A stretch of DNA of 64,000 nucleotides from an uncultured Prevotella sp. Its GTDB lineage: Bacteria; Bacteroidota; Bacteroidia; Bacteroidales; Bacteroidaceae. The stretch is taken from positions 27,933-91,932 of the forward strand of contig NZ_CAMJOS010000013.1 in assembly GCF_946407605.1 (NCBI RefSeq), written 5' to 3'. The position numbers and the translations under genes were made by a program. Below are positions 1-9,934 of this stretch, piece after piece (position 1 is the stretch's first letter; each line of letters starts with the position of its first letter). Below the pieces are notes generated by a model, which saw nothing but the letters and a program-made list of their open reading frames with translations, searched no databases and was not told where the DNA came from.

Positions 1-2082
1 GTCGCCCTGGGCATTGATCATCGTGTCGGTATAGAGCTTGCAGTAGTCCAGGATGTCCTGACCGCCATAGCGCAGATAGGTATCGAGCATACTCTCGAGC
101 TCAATACCCATTGTATAACTCCACTTTGGCTTCTTAGCATTGTCGAGCATATAGGACTTCGGCGTGCGTTTCATCTCCGATTGTGTCATCCATTCGGAGT
201 AGTGCTTGTAGGGCATCTTGGTGAGAGCCAGACTGCCATTGACAAAGAGGCGGTCGAACAGGATGTTGCTGGTCTTGCCATTGATGGCGTTGCCGTTCTC
301 CACACCATTGAAACGGCAGTTGCGAACGGTGATGTCGTTGACGTAGGTGCCCTCTTCCAGACCGATAATCAGCACACCATAGCGGGACTTCTGACAGGTG
401 ACGTTCTCCATGAGCACGTCTCTGACAGTCGGGTAGTAGCCTCTGCAGCAGTTCTCCTGGGGCTCGTAATCCAGATTGATTTTTAGCACGCTCTCGTCGC
501 ATTGTCCCACGGTGATGTCGCGCAGGAAGATATTTTCAATGATGCCACCACGACAAGAGTTGGTTTTTATGCGTAAGACTCGTTCCAATGCCGGCGAGTC
601 CATTACACAGTCGTGTGCAAAGATGTTTCTGGCACCGCCGCTGATTTCCGAGCCGATGACTACGCCACCATGTCCGTTTCGCATTTCACAATGTCGGATG
701 ATGATATTCTGCGAGGGCATGGTACGTTCTCTGCCGTCATGATTGCGCCCACTCTTGATGGCTATACAGTCGTCGCCGGTATTGAAGAAACTGTTTTCTA
801 TGAGTACACGGTCACATGACTCAGGATTACATCCATCGCCGTTGGGGCCGTCGTTGTTGATGTGGACACCACGAACGGTGATGTCTGTTGATTTCAGAGG
901 ATGGATGACCCAGAAGGGAGAGGCGAGCAGCGTGATATCCTCAATCAGGATGCGCTGACACTGGTTGATGTTGATAAGCTGCGGACGCAGACCGTCGGCA
1001 GAGGTGAAGGAGCGCTCTGGCGTGCGACGGCCTTTTTCGTCCTTCATAGGGATGCCGTCTTCACCATTCTTCAACAGGCGCGGACGGGCTTCGGCATGTT
1101 GGTTGATGGTGCCTTCTCTCCAGCCGAATCTGGACGAACCGCACCAAGGCCACCATGTCTGTCTGGAGCCGTTGCCGTCAATCGTTCCCTTGCCTGTCAC
1201 AGCGATATCGGTTTGCTGAAAGGCATAGATGCAGGGCGAGAGGTTATAGCAGTCAACACCCTCCCATGAGGTCTCGACGATGGGGTAGAGCTCAGGTTGG
1301 AAGGCAAACCTCAGCACAGCCCCTTCCTCGACAACGAGGTTCACGTGGCTCTTCAGACTGATAGCTCCTGTCTCGAAGGTCTTGCCAGCTGGTATCAGCA
1401 CTCTGCCACCACCTTTCTTCGAACAAGTGTCGATGGCCTTCTGGATGGCTTTCTGATTGTTGGCTGCCGAAGCGTCTGGCTTGGCGCCATAGCGGGTGAT
1501 GTCGTAATCCTTGCCGCTGATTATCGGACTCTGGATGCTTTGTTCTATCTCCTTGTATTTCTGCTCGTTCCATTCTGCAGCGGTACCTCCCAGAGGCATC
1601 AACAAACAAAGCAGTACGGCAATCAGTATTCTTCTGACAAACGACTTTTTTTGCTTGTAAGCCTCCAGCAGCGAGAGGTCGTTGTTGTGTGGATGAAACA
1701 CAAACGCATCGACACAATCCTCATATTGAGTCATCTTCTCGAGGCCTTCGTTGGTGAGCGGAAGCTCTTTCCAGAATTGAATGCCGGGCTGGATGTCAGG
1801 GGAGAGTGTAGACCTCAGGTTGCGTATCATAGTTGGCGTCTCGTCTGACTGCAACTGAACAACATCGAGCGAGTATTGCACCACACGAGTGATGATAGTC
1901 TGAGGCATCTCTTCATGGAAGATGCCCACTTTCTGTTCTTTTGTCGAGGAATAGTCGTCAGACAGCACAGCTTTGTCGGGTATGATGCCAGCGTTGGTGG
2001 GGAGAATGGTGAGGTCGACATCGGACTGACTGACTCTGCTTATCTCGCCATCGTCACTAATCCTGCATATTTTAAGTTTCAT
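1..2082 (-). CDS. Secreted pectinase, GH28 polygalacturonase plus start of GH105, with TrpF-like N-terminus (partial)
   Basis: The reading frame is open from the ATG at 2082 to the window edge (694 codons), so the C-terminus is missing. Residues 1-140 resemble phosphoribosylanthranilate isomerase (TrpF): MKLKIC start, VGIFHEEMPQTI, YSLDVVQLQSDETP and VDAFVF. The KxCG glycine is R, VQLHG is VQLQS and the catalytic Asp after VDAFVF is H, so it should be inactive. Residues 145-169 form a basic-hydrophobic segment (KQKKSFVRR, then AVLLCLLM) like a signal peptide. About 190-625 is GH28, with DGCNPES, NTGDDCIAIKSG (434-445), GHGG (470-473) and RIK (504-506). From about 645 the sequence looks like the beginning of a GH105 unsaturated rhamnogalacturonyl hydrolase. 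Expected role is pectin or rhamnogalacturonan breakdown outside the cytoplasm. No ATG lies right before the signal-like segment, so the true start is uncertain. Confidence 0.8.
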   Translation of the reverse strand, partial: MKLKICRISDDGEISRVSQSDVDLTILPTNAGIIPDKAVLSDDYSSTKEQKVGIFHEEMPQTIITRVVQYSLDVVQLQSDETPTMIRNLRSTLSPDIQPGIQFWKELPLTNEGLEKMTQYEDCVDAFVFHPHNNDLSLLEAYKQKKSFVRRILIAVLLCLLMPLGGTAAEWNEQKYKEIEQSIQSPIISGKDYDITRYGAKPDASAANNQKAIQKAIDTCSKKGGGRVLIPAGKTFETGAISLKSHVNLVVEEGAVLRFAFQPELYPIVETSWEGVDCYNLSPCIYAFQQTDIAVTGKGTIDGNGSRQTWWPWCGSSRFGWREGTINQHAEARPRLLKNGEDGIPMKDEKGRRTPERSFTSADGLRPQLININQCQRILIEDITLLASPFWVIHPLKSTDITVRGVHINNDGPNGDGCNPESCDRVLIENSFFNTGDDCIAIKSGRNHDGRERTMPSQNIIIRHCEMRNGHGGVVIGSEISGGARNIFAHDCVMDSPALERVLRIKTNSCRGGIIENIFLRDITVGQCDESVLKINLDYEPQENCCRGYYPTVRDVLMENVTCQKSRYGVLIIGLEEGTYVNDITVRNCRFNGVENGNAINGKTSNILFDRLFVNGSLALTKMPYKHYSEWMTQSEMKRTPKSYMLDNAKKPKWSYTMGIELESMLDTYLRYGGQDILDYCKLYTDTMINAQGD

Positions 2083-2193
2083 ATCGTCTGTTTTCGATTG
2101 TTTTCTTCATTATTGAAGAACGTTGAAACATACAAATTATTGCCTGCTGCGCTTTTTTTACCTCAATTATTATGAAAAATGGAACTTTTTACT

Positions 2194-2201
2194 TATCTTT
2201 G
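2194..2201 (+). promoter_or_regulatory. Bacteroidota -7 box (TATCTTTG) for the MscS-family gene
   Basis: TATCTTTG matches the Bacteroidota TAnnTTTG element and lies 22 nt upstream of the ATG at 2224. It favours that ATG over the in-frame one at 2179, which lies upstream of the box. Confidence 0.7.
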
Positions 2202-2223
2202 CAAAGTAAAAATTCCAATAACT

Positions 2224-3855
2224 ATGAGATACCTGCTATATACAACGCTGGCTTTAATAGCTTGTCTGATGCCTTCTCAGAGTCTTTCCGCCCAGAATGC
2301 TATGCTCGATTCTGTGAGAATGGCAGAGATGAAAGGCCGCATAGACTCGCTACGTTCTGTAACTCCTGGCGTGCCGCTTGTGATTGATGAGGATACCCTG
2401 TTTGTGCTCTATTCACGTTATGGAGGTATCTTGCCGGAGATTCGTGTGGAACGTGCTCGTCAGGAGATTATGACGCAGGGTAGGCGACTTACGTTCTTCA
2501 CGGATTCTATCTATGTCTATGAAAGCGATTTTACCAGCGATGTGATGGCTGGTAATCATCTGATACTGAGCATTACCGATATCGACGCCTTGTGGCAGGA
2601 GAAACCCCGACAGGAGCTGGCCAATCATTACGCCTCGCTCATTGAGGAAAAAATCAGGGAGATTCACGAGGACTATGGCCTGAGGCAGAAGCTGTTGGGA
2701 TTGCTGATGGTGGTCATCATCATTGTGCTGCAATGGCTGTTTATCAAACTGACCAACTGGCTATATCGCCGATGGAAATTCCGACTGACGCGCTTGGTGA
2801 TGAGGCGGGCCTTACCCATTGTCATCAAAGACTATGAGGTGCTCAATAAGCATCGTCAGGGAGCGCTTTTCTTGATGCTCTATCGCTTGCTGCGCATAGG
2901 CCTTATCGTCGTGCAGTTGCTCATCACCATTCCAGTGCTGTTCTCGTTGTTCCCAGAGACCAAGTCATTGACCATAACCGTCTTAGGCTATATCTGGGAC
3001 CCGACTACAGACATCTTCTGGGGTGTGATAGGTTATCTGCCAAAGTTTTTCAAGATACTGGTCATTATTATCTGTTTTCGCTATCTTGTAAAAGGGTTGC
3101 ACTATTTATCGAACGAAATAGCATCAGGACGTCTGAGAATCAATGGGTTCTATCCTGACTGGGCGGTTCCTACATATCATATTCTTCGTGTGCTTTGCTA
3201 CTCGTTTATGTTTGTGATGATATGGCCTTTGCTGCCAAATTCCAACTCGGAAGTTTTCCAGGGCGTATCGGTATTCTTAGGCGTCATCGTGTCGTTGGGC
3301 TCCACATCCATCATCGGCAACCTGATGGCCGGACTGGTGATGACCTATATGCGTCCCTTCCACCAGGGCGACTTTATCCGCTTTGGCGAGGTAGAGGGGT
3401 TTGTGCTCGAGAAGACGGCGCTGGTAACCCGAATTCGGACACGTAAAAATGAGATTATCACTATTCCCAACTCCAACCTGATGAGTGCGCAGACATCTAA
3501 CTTCACTTTTGCTGCACATAACTACGGCATCATCGTTCATACCAAGGTCACCATAGGCTACGATATGAAGCATGAAGTCATTGAGAACCTGTTGCTTGAT
3601 GCTGCCCGTGCCACCAAGCATATCGAGAAGAAACCGCTGCCTTTCGTACGAGTGACAAAGCTTGACGATTTCTATGTGGAATACGAGATTAATGCCTATA
3701 CCAAGCATTCTGAATGGCTGTCGGATATCTACTCGCAGTTGCATCAGAACATTCTTGACCACTTCCATTCTGCAGGCGTTGAGATTATGTCGCCGCATAT
3801 CTTCGGTCTTCGCAATGACTTGGAGCTGCAGATTCCAAAGAGTGAAAATAAATAA
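2224..3855 (+). CDS. MscS-family mechanosensitive ion channel
   Basis: Predicted 543-residue inner-membrane channel that would release solutes on hypo-osmotic shock. The start at 2224 gives a clean signal peptide (MRYLLYTTLALIACL, ending SLSAQ). A periplasmic region of about 150 residues follows, then several membrane helices (for example VVIIIVLQWLFI). The MscS pore and beta domain is recognisable from VSLGSTSIIGNLMAGLVM through FGEVEGFV and IPNSNLM, followed by the C-terminal mixed alpha/beta domain. The long N-terminal extension makes it larger than E. coli MscS (286 residues). It is transcribed divergently from the pectinase. The family call is firm; the signal that gates it is unknown. 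Confidence 0.88.
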   Translation: MRYLLYTTLALIACLMPSQSLSAQNAMLDSVRMAEMKGRIDSLRSVTPGVPLVIDEDTLFVLYSRYGGILPEIRVERARQEIMTQGRRLTFFTDSIYVYESDFTSDVMAGNHLILSITDIDALWQEKPRQELANHYASLIEEKIREIHEDYGLRQKLLGLLMVVIIIVLQWLFIKLTNWLYRRWKFRLTRLVMRRALPIVIKDYEVLNKHRQGALFLMLYRLLRIGLIVVQLLITIPVLFSLFPETKSLTITVLGYIWDPTTDIFWGVIGYLPKFFKILVIIICFRYLVKGLHYLSNEIASGRLRINGFYPDWAVPTYHILRVLCYSFMFVMIWPLLPNSNSEVFQGVSVFLGVIVSLGSTSIIGNLMAGLVMTYMRPFHQGDFIRFGEVEGFVLEKTALVTRIRTRKNEIITIPNSNLMSAQTSNFTFAAHNYGIIVHTKVTIGYDMKHEVIENLLLDAARATKHIEKKPLPFVRVTKLDDFYVEYEINAYTKHSEWLSDIYSQLHQNILDHFHSAGVEIMSPHIFGLRNDLELQIPKSENK

Positions 3856-3884
3856 ATTTATTTTGTGGTTTGACATAAAACTCT

Positions 3885-3892
3885 TATCTTTG
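3885..3892 (+). promoter_or_regulatory. -7 box (TATCTTTG) for the two-glycosidase unit
   Basis: TATCTTTG sits about 40 nt upstream of the ATG at 3934, with a TTTGACA-like sequence about 15 nt further upstream. It probably drives both glycosidase genes, which are only 8 nt apart. Confidence 0.65.
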
Positions 3893-3933
3893 CAAACGAA
3901 AGTATGAATACTAACTAAATACCAAATAATAAA

Positions 3934-6900
3934 ATGACAAAACTACGCACTATCCTTTTGCTCTTCGTGACATGTTGTTCGCTGGTCATGATGGCAGCAA
4001 ATCAGAAAAAGTCAGTTACCCAAGTAACGACTGAGGTGACGTTGACCGACGATGTGGATTATCAGATTACTGGTACCACACCATTCACCGAAGAAGGTAT
4101 CGTGGATATCGTTAACACAGACCATGCTGTGCTCATTATGACGCAGATTAAACCATCGGTAGCCATCAGTAAATGGCTCAAGTATGTGAAGATTAACGGA
4201 GAGCAGGCACGTAACAACACCAACTGTCAGGTGAAACTCTACAATAGGGGATGTATCATCCTGCCCTATGGCAACAGCACCAAGCCGCTGACGGTCTATT
4301 CCGAGAAAAACTTCGAAGGTGACTCGTGCAACGATTTCGGTACCGAGAATAATGGCGGTTATATGAATACGCTGACAGCTGCCAAACTGAACAACCGCAT
4401 CCGTTCGTTCAAATTAAAGAGAGGTTATATGGTGACATTCTCAACTCGAGGATCAGGACGTGGTTATAGCCGTTGTTTCATCGCTGCCGACAAGGACATA
4501 GAGTTTGCAGAACTGCCACCGGTACTGGACCAGAAAATTACATCGTATCGTGTGTTTAAGTGGTATGATGCAGGTAAGAAGCAGATTGCCGATAATCTCA
4601 ACTCTACGGTGCTTAATGCGCTGAATGTGCAGAGTAGCTATACATGGGGCGTTGGCGAGAACAAGGCTCCTGACTATGAGTGCATTCCCAACCATATCTA
4701 CGAGGACTGGCCCTCATCGAGTGCTATCGGACAGGCCACATGGTCACCTCACACCAAGAACAATAATGAACCCAAGAATACCTCAGATGATCATCCGCAG
4801 GATCTCGAGACCATCCTCGCCAATTGGGAGAACATGATGCGAACAGGTATGCGTCTTTGTTCACCTGCCTCTTGGGATGGTAGTGACTATTGGAACGCTA
4901 CAGGTTTCCTGGCTGACTTCCTGGACTCTATCGATGCCCGTGGCTGGCGTTGTGACATCATCGACCTGCATTGCTACTGGACCGAGGGCAGCTTCGACAA
5001 CATTCACTATTGGAGTGACAAATACAAGCGTCCCATCTGGATATCAGAGTGGTGCTGGGGTGCCTCGTGGAATAACAATGGTGCCTTTGCACCGAATGTG
5101 ACACAGGCACAGGTAAAGAATGCGCTGCAGAGTATCTGTACGAAATTGAATAGTTATAACTATGTGGAGCGCTATTTCTATTGGAATGGCGAACGTGAAA
5201 TCTCACGTATTTATAATAATGGTTTGACTCCTGCCGGTGAATACTATGCCTCAATGAACGCGCCGATGGCCTACAACGGCAAGTACGATTTTGTGCCCAC
5301 GACTCCCCGCCAGTATGGTCCTACGAAATTCGCACAGAAAGTTCTGAGCACGGGTAAGACACGTCTTAGCTGGCATGATGAGAACGGTGAATACAACCAG
5401 CTGATGGAGATTCAGATGAAGGATGCCACGGGTCGTTGGACGGTGCTCGATACAATAACGCCGAAAGAGGCTGCTTCAAACTATACCATAGATGTTGACA
5501 ATGCTGACGAGAGCATCAGATACCGTTTGCACCTTATTGATTTGAACGGCAAGGAATACTATACCTCTGACGAAATATCGGTAGGCGATGTTGTAGAGAT
5601 TGACGGACAGATCTATTATGCCGGTGGTAATATGTTGGCTAACGGCGAGTTTGACTTAGGCTTTACCGATTGGACCAATGGCACGGGTAACATTTTGTCT
5701 GGACCTCAATTCCAAATCGTAGGTGAAGGTGGTTATCAGGGTGGCAGTTATTTGCAGGCTCATCTCAATGGTGCCGCTACTACGGTTTCTGCTGTTAGAA
5801 AAGTATTCGACCTGGTGCCTGGAGAGAACTATATGTTCAGGGTGGCTTCTTGCAATAGTGGCAACTACATGAAGTTCTTCCTTTCCAGCGATGGCACGAC
5901 TCAGACCAAGGAAGTAGCTAGGGCTACTAATGGAGAGAACTGGACTCTGGAGACATTCACCTTCAATGCTGATACTTACAGCAAGGGTATCCTGGCATTC
6001 TATACGCTCCTTGCCAAAGCACAGATTGATGCTGTGCAGTTGCATCAGCTCTTCACCACTCGTGAGGCTGCTGTCGCAGATGGCATAGAGAAGGCCCGTT
6101 TGCAAGCTGAGGCGCAGAAACTGTATAATACACGCTTTACAGCAATGAACGACCATCTAACGCAGGAGATGAATGATATCACAGACACCAATGATGCTGC
6201 GCTTGCACGAGCAGAAAAGGCGTTGAGCAATCACATGAATGCTGTTAAGGCTTTGACCAGTCTTGATGTGGCTGCAGCCACCCTAAATGCCATTGAGCAG
6301 CATCCTTGTCCATACTATTCTTGGATGAAGAAAGAGCTGACCGATGCACTTGAGGCCCAAAAGGCCATCAATGCCATCCAGCATACTGCTACGCTCGACT
6401 CGCTTTTGGCAACCCATCTGTCGTTTACACGTTCTTCAAAACAGCCCAAGACTCCCTCCTTTGCCTCTGAGAAGAGCGACGGCTGGGAAGTGAAGGTGGG
6501 TACCTTCACCGGTGGCGACCAGAAGGCTACGACCAAGTTTGGCAAGACCTGCTGGAACGCTTGGTGGAGCACCACGTCAAAGACAGCCACGATGGAGATT
6601 CGTCAGACGGTGACAGGCCTACCCGAGGGCTATTATGAGCTGGAGTGCAAGGCCACTACTGAACATTTCTGCATCAGCGACCAGCATGGCTACCTGAAAA
6701 ATGGCGATGTGGAGGTGGTTACACCAACCCTCAGCAAGGATTATTTCGACCTGCCTGTAGCTGATGTGTGGGATACGCTGACTACTGCTCCTATCTATGT
6801 AGAGGCCAACGGCTCGCTGACGCTGGGCTTTAAGAGCTCAAAGACGAATGCAAACACCGGTTGGTGGCACTCCTTCGGCAATGCCAGCGGTAGTAAGGAT

Positions 6901-7113
6901 AACCGAGAGGGCTGGTGGTGCGCTACTGGCTTCGTGCTTAAGTATCATGCCATAGACGACCTTACAGGCATCAGCCTGCCAGTAGATGTTAGCAAGCTGC
7001 CCAATGGTGTCTTCACAATGGATGGACGTCAGCTGAATCAGTCAGACAACTTACCGCGAGGATTATATATTAAGGTTGAAAACGGACGAGCCCGAAAGGT
7101 TATCGTCAAATAA
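3934..7113 (+). CDS. Secreted glycoside hydrolase, Asl1-like (GH128-type) catalytic domain
   Basis: A 1059-residue exported protein. The N-terminus is a signal peptide (MTKLRTILLLFVTCCSLVMM). A TIM-barrel domain at about 200-450 resembles the Asl1-like/GH128 group, whose characterised members act on beta-1,3-glucans. Candidate acid/base is E279 (NNNEPKN) and candidate nucleophile E372 (WISEWCWG). Later parts include a beta-sandwich carbohydrate-binding-like module starting near NMLANGEFDLGFTDW (about 570-700), a helical linker and another beta-rich module. The C-terminus (GVFTMDGRQL, then LPRGLYIKVENGRARKVIVK) looks like the sorting tails of Prevotella secreted proteins. It is followed at once by a second large glycosidase. 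The substrate is inferred from family resemblance only. Confidence 0.72.
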   Translation: MTKLRTILLLFVTCCSLVMMAANQKKSVTQVTTEVTLTDDVDYQITGTTPFTEEGIVDIVNTDHAVLIMTQIKPSVAISKWLKYVKINGEQARNNTNCQVKLYNRGCIILPYGNSTKPLTVYSEKNFEGDSCNDFGTENNGGYMNTLTAAKLNNRIRSFKLKRGYMVTFSTRGSGRGYSRCFIAADKDIEFAELPPVLDQKITSYRVFKWYDAGKKQIADNLNSTVLNALNVQSSYTWGVGENKAPDYECIPNHIYEDWPSSSAIGQATWSPHTKNNNEPKNTSDDHPQDLETILANWENMMRTGMRLCSPASWDGSDYWNATGFLADFLDSIDARGWRCDIIDLHCYWTEGSFDNIHYWSDKYKRPIWISEWCWGASWNNNGAFAPNVTQAQVKNALQSICTKLNSYNYVERYFYWNGEREISRIYNNGLTPAGEYYASMNAPMAYNGKYDFVPTTPRQYGPTKFAQKVLSTGKTRLSWHDENGEYNQLMEIQMKDATGRWTVLDTITPKEAASNYTIDVDNADESIRYRLHLIDLNGKEYYTSDEISVGDVVEIDGQIYYAGGNMLANGEFDLGFTDWTNGTGNILSGPQFQIVGEGGYQGGSYLQAHLNGAATTVSAVRKVFDLVPGENYMFRVASCNSGNYMKFFLSSDGTTQTKEVARATNGENWTLETFTFNADTYSKGILAFYTLLAKAQIDAVQLHQLFTTREAAVADGIEKARLQAEAQKLYNTRFTAMNDHLTQEMNDITDTNDAALARAEKALSNHMNAVKALTSLDVAAATLNAIEQHPCPYYSWMKKELTDALEAQKAINAIQHTATLDSLLATHLSFTRSSKQPKTPSFASEKSDGWEVKVGTFTGGDQKATTKFGKTCWNAWWSTTSKTATMEIRQTVTGLPEGYYELECKATTEHFCISDQHGYLKNGDVEVVTPTLSKDYFDLPVADVWDTLTTAPIYVEANGSLTLGFKSSKTNANTGWWHSFGNASGSKDNREGWWCATGFVLKYHAIDDLTGISLPVDVSKLPNGVFTMDGRQLNQSDNLPRGLYIKVENGRARKVIVK

Positions 7114-7121
7114 TATCAGTT

Positions 7122-9857
7122 ATGACTATCATCAGAAAATCATTAGTACTGTCGTTCTCTTTGCTTCTACCTGTAGGTATTCAGGCCCAGGAGCAGAGAG
7201 CGTCGTCGAGTATGTATCTGCAGGCTCTGAAGAAGGCCGATGTCAATGTGCCCTTCGCCATCTCTGCTGAGGGTAAGCGCTACGCCCCAACGTGGGGTTT
7301 TGACCTGGCTTGGATTAACGAGCAGAATATCATGAAGGGCGTCAATCACATGGGAAAGGAGAATGTTGGCATAGGACGTATCGCCTTCCGCTATACTGAG
7401 GCGCTGGAGAACGATACCCTTATGAGCAGCAATATGATTAGCGTGCTGCGACAGCGTATCAACCTCTTCAATAAGATTGATAACAAGCTGCCTTTGACCA
7501 TGACTGCCGACCAGGAGGCTGTAAGTCCTACGGACGATGACCCCAACCGCTGTCCGCCTGAGTATTACGTGAAGAACAAGGTGGCTAACAACAACCACTG
7601 GGCTGCTATGATTAACAGTCATGTGCATTGGATACAGCAAAATACCAGTCACCCAGTGGTGGGCATTTCGCCGTTCAACGAAGGCGACTACTGGAGTGTG
7701 GAGGAGGGAGCCACTGCCGCCAAGCAATGGCAGGTGGCCAAGCTCTTGAAGGAGCACTATCCCCGCTGTCAAGACATTGCCATGGTGGGTGGCAACACCC
7801 TCAACGACGATAAGGCTCTGGCTTGGTATACCCCTGGCAAACAATATTATGACTGGGGCAATACGCACCAGCTGGCTGGGTCGTTTGACAACTTTGCCAA
7901 GTTCTTCACCCAAGTGGCGAAAGACGGTAAGATTGGTTATGCCGACGAGATGCACAATGTGGCCGAGGCTATGGTGGGCTTGGAGTATGGCATGACCGTT
8001 GGTATCTGGTGGGGCTTTGACAGCAGGGCCCGTGGCGAGTTCTGTCAGATTAGTCGTAATGGTGTGCGTCTTGCTTATGGCGAGCATCGCGACAACTGGA
8101 CGGCAGCTTCGGTCTATCGTCATGACGACGGTCATGTGAAGGCCTTCATAGGCAGTAGCGAGCGTCAGGCCAAGACCACCACCTATCAGTTGGTGAGTAC
8201 TGAACGCGAGGTCTATTATGACGGCTTTGGACCTGTCCACGAGGTTGTGTCCAAGATGCCTGGTGGTACGGGATATCAGACGGGTCAAACCAATGCCGAG
8301 CGTGTCATTGACGTGACATGGGGCGAGGACGTGCCTCCATCTGTCATCGATGGTACCTATAAGATTATCTCTAAGGTGGCAGGTGAGTCGGGCAACGCTT
8401 TGGCCTATACTACCAATGGCAGTAATATTATGCAGCAGGCATATAGGGGCATAGCAAAACAACAATGGACGGTGAAACCCGCCACTAACCGCACAGGCGG
8501 CGACTTGAGTTTCTATGACATCGAGTCGGTCGATAATGCGAAGGTTCGAATGAATGTTAAGAACTATGCATTGACCAAGGGCGATCTCATCGCATGGACT
8601 CAGGATACTCCTTCATCAAACGAACAGTGGTATTTGGAGTATGTAGGCGATGGCTATTATTATGTGCGCAATCGTGAGAGTGGACTCTATCTCTCAACGG
8701 CTGTGTCGAGTGGTTCTGGGCGATTGATTCAGACTCCCATGCAGGACGAGAGCCTGCGTGACCGCCAGCTGTTCCGCTTCATTCCTGTTGATGTTGCCTA
8801 CGACGTTACGGCTCCTGCCAAGCCCTCAGGTGTCAGCGCTCAGCCACATGCAGCTTCGGTACGCATACAATGGACCGCCAATGGCGAGGAAGACCTTAAT
8901 GCCTATATGGTGTTACGTGCGCCGCAGGGTACTACCGACTGGGATGTCATTGCACGCGGTCTCACCACGACCTACTTCGTTGACAACACTTGTCGTCAGG
9001 GCACCTCTTATATATATAAGGTGAAGGCTATCGACCTGTCGCAGAACATCTCTGAGGCTTCTGACGTTGTTGCTGCCAGACCAACAGGCGATCAAAAGAT
9101 GATAGCCCGCTGGAATTTCGAAGACAACCTCTACGACGATACCAACAACATGATGGACATGGCTATGACCAATGGCGTATCGCCGAGGTTTATCGAGGAT
9201 GTCGATGACAAGGTCAACCACAAGGTGGGTCAGAAGGCGCTCAGCCTTGCCAACCAGTTCACCCAGTTGCCTTATGAGGTGGCGTCGAGTGATGAGCTCA
9301 CCATCTCAATGTGGGTTAACTGGCGTTCGTCAACCACTCAGTGGCAGCGTATATTCGACTTCGGTAACGATACTGAGCACTATATGTTCCTGACGCCAAA
9401 CAACAGCTATACCAACGTCATGCGTTTTGCCATTAAGAATGGTGGCGATGAGCAGACGCTCGACTGCCAGTACAAGCTTACTGATAATATGTGGAAGCAT
9501 GTCGCAGTAGTGTTGGGTAAAGAGCGTGTTGTCATCTATGTTGATGGCGAGGAGGCTGCTTCTTCTACAGGTATCACCATTCGTCCCAGCGACATCCATC
9601 CTGTGCTCAACTACCTCGGTCGCAGTCAGTTTGCCTCAGATCCAAACCTCACGGCCTATCTCGACGATGTGCGCATCTATAATTACGCACTTTCTGGTGA
9701 TGAGGTCAAGGCCACTATGCAGGATTTGCCTGCAGGCATCAGCGAGGTAGAAACTGCGCCACAGTCGACAGATATTATCTACGGGCTCGACGGTATACAG
9801 CGCACCACACCTGGTAAGGGTCTCAAGATTAAGAATAATAAAAAGGTAGTTTTTTAA
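7122..9857 (+). CDS. Secreted multidomain glycosidase (clan GH-A-like, ricin lectin, FN3, LamG)
   Basis: A 911-residue exported protein starting 8 nt after the previous gene and so probably co-transcribed. It has a signal peptide (MTIIRKSLVLSFSLLLPVGIQAQ), then a TIM-barrel-like domain (about 30-385). Candidate acid/base is E187 (ISPFNEGDYW) and candidate nucleophile E276 (YADEMHN), the arrangement expected of clan GH-A retaining enzymes. A ricin-type lectin region follows (about 395-545, with repeated QQW and EQW), then a fibronectin type III domain (about 565-655) and a LamG/concanavalin-like domain (about 660-840). It ends in a basic tail (GLKIKNNKKVVF). I could not assign the catalytic domain to a known GH family; its neighbour suggests a shared glucan-type substrate. 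Confidence 0.65.
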   Translation: MTIIRKSLVLSFSLLLPVGIQAQEQRASSSMYLQALKKADVNVPFAISAEGKRYAPTWGFDLAWINEQNIMKGVNHMGKENVGIGRIAFRYTEALENDTLMSSNMISVLRQRINLFNKIDNKLPLTMTADQEAVSPTDDDPNRCPPEYYVKNKVANNNHWAAMINSHVHWIQQNTSHPVVGISPFNEGDYWSVEEGATAAKQWQVAKLLKEHYPRCQDIAMVGGNTLNDDKALAWYTPGKQYYDWGNTHQLAGSFDNFAKFFTQVAKDGKIGYADEMHNVAEAMVGLEYGMTVGIWWGFDSRARGEFCQISRNGVRLAYGEHRDNWTAASVYRHDDGHVKAFIGSSERQAKTTTYQLVSTEREVYYDGFGPVHEVVSKMPGGTGYQTGQTNAERVIDVTWGEDVPPSVIDGTYKIISKVAGESGNALAYTTNGSNIMQQAYRGIAKQQWTVKPATNRTGGDLSFYDIESVDNAKVRMNVKNYALTKGDLIAWTQDTPSSNEQWYLEYVGDGYYYVRNRESGLYLSTAVSSGSGRLIQTPMQDESLRDRQLFRFIPVDVAYDVTAPAKPSGVSAQPHAASVRIQWTANGEEDLNAYMVLRAPQGTTDWDVIARGLTTTYFVDNTCRQGTSYIYKVKAIDLSQNISEASDVVAARPTGDQKMIARWNFEDNLYDDTNNMMDMAMTNGVSPRFIEDVDDKVNHKVGQKALSLANQFTQLPYEVASSDELTISMWVNWRSSTTQWQRIFDFGNDTEHYMFLTPNNSYTNVMRFAIKNGGDEQTLDCQYKLTDNMWKHVAVVLGKERVVIYVDGEEAASSTGITIRPSDIHPVLNYLGRSQFASDPNLTAYLDDVRIYNYALSGDEVKATMQDLPAGISEVETAPQSTDIIYGLDGIQRTTPGKGLKIKNNKKVVF

Positions 9858-9871
9858 GACTACCTTTTTTT
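9841..9871 (+). terminator. Rho-independent terminator after the glycosidase pair
   Basis: A perfect 10-bp stem, AAAAGGTAGT with ACTACCTTTT, encloses an 8-nt loop and runs into T residues. The TAA stop of the upstream gene lies in the loop, so the stem overlaps the last codons. Confidence 0.9.
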
Positions 9872-9934
9872 ATGATTATCTCCCAAATACGTGCTTATTT
9901 GGGGATTTAATTTGCATGACCTATTTTTTCTTTG

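Noticed and set aside
2179..2223. Upstream start for the MscS-family protein at 2179
   Set aside because: The -7 box at 2194-2201 lies after it, and the ATG at 2224 gives a clean signal peptide.
7167..8465. A 432-codon open frame opposite the second glycosidase gene
   Set aside because: It is antisense to a well-supported coding sequence with signal peptide and domains, and its product shows no family features.
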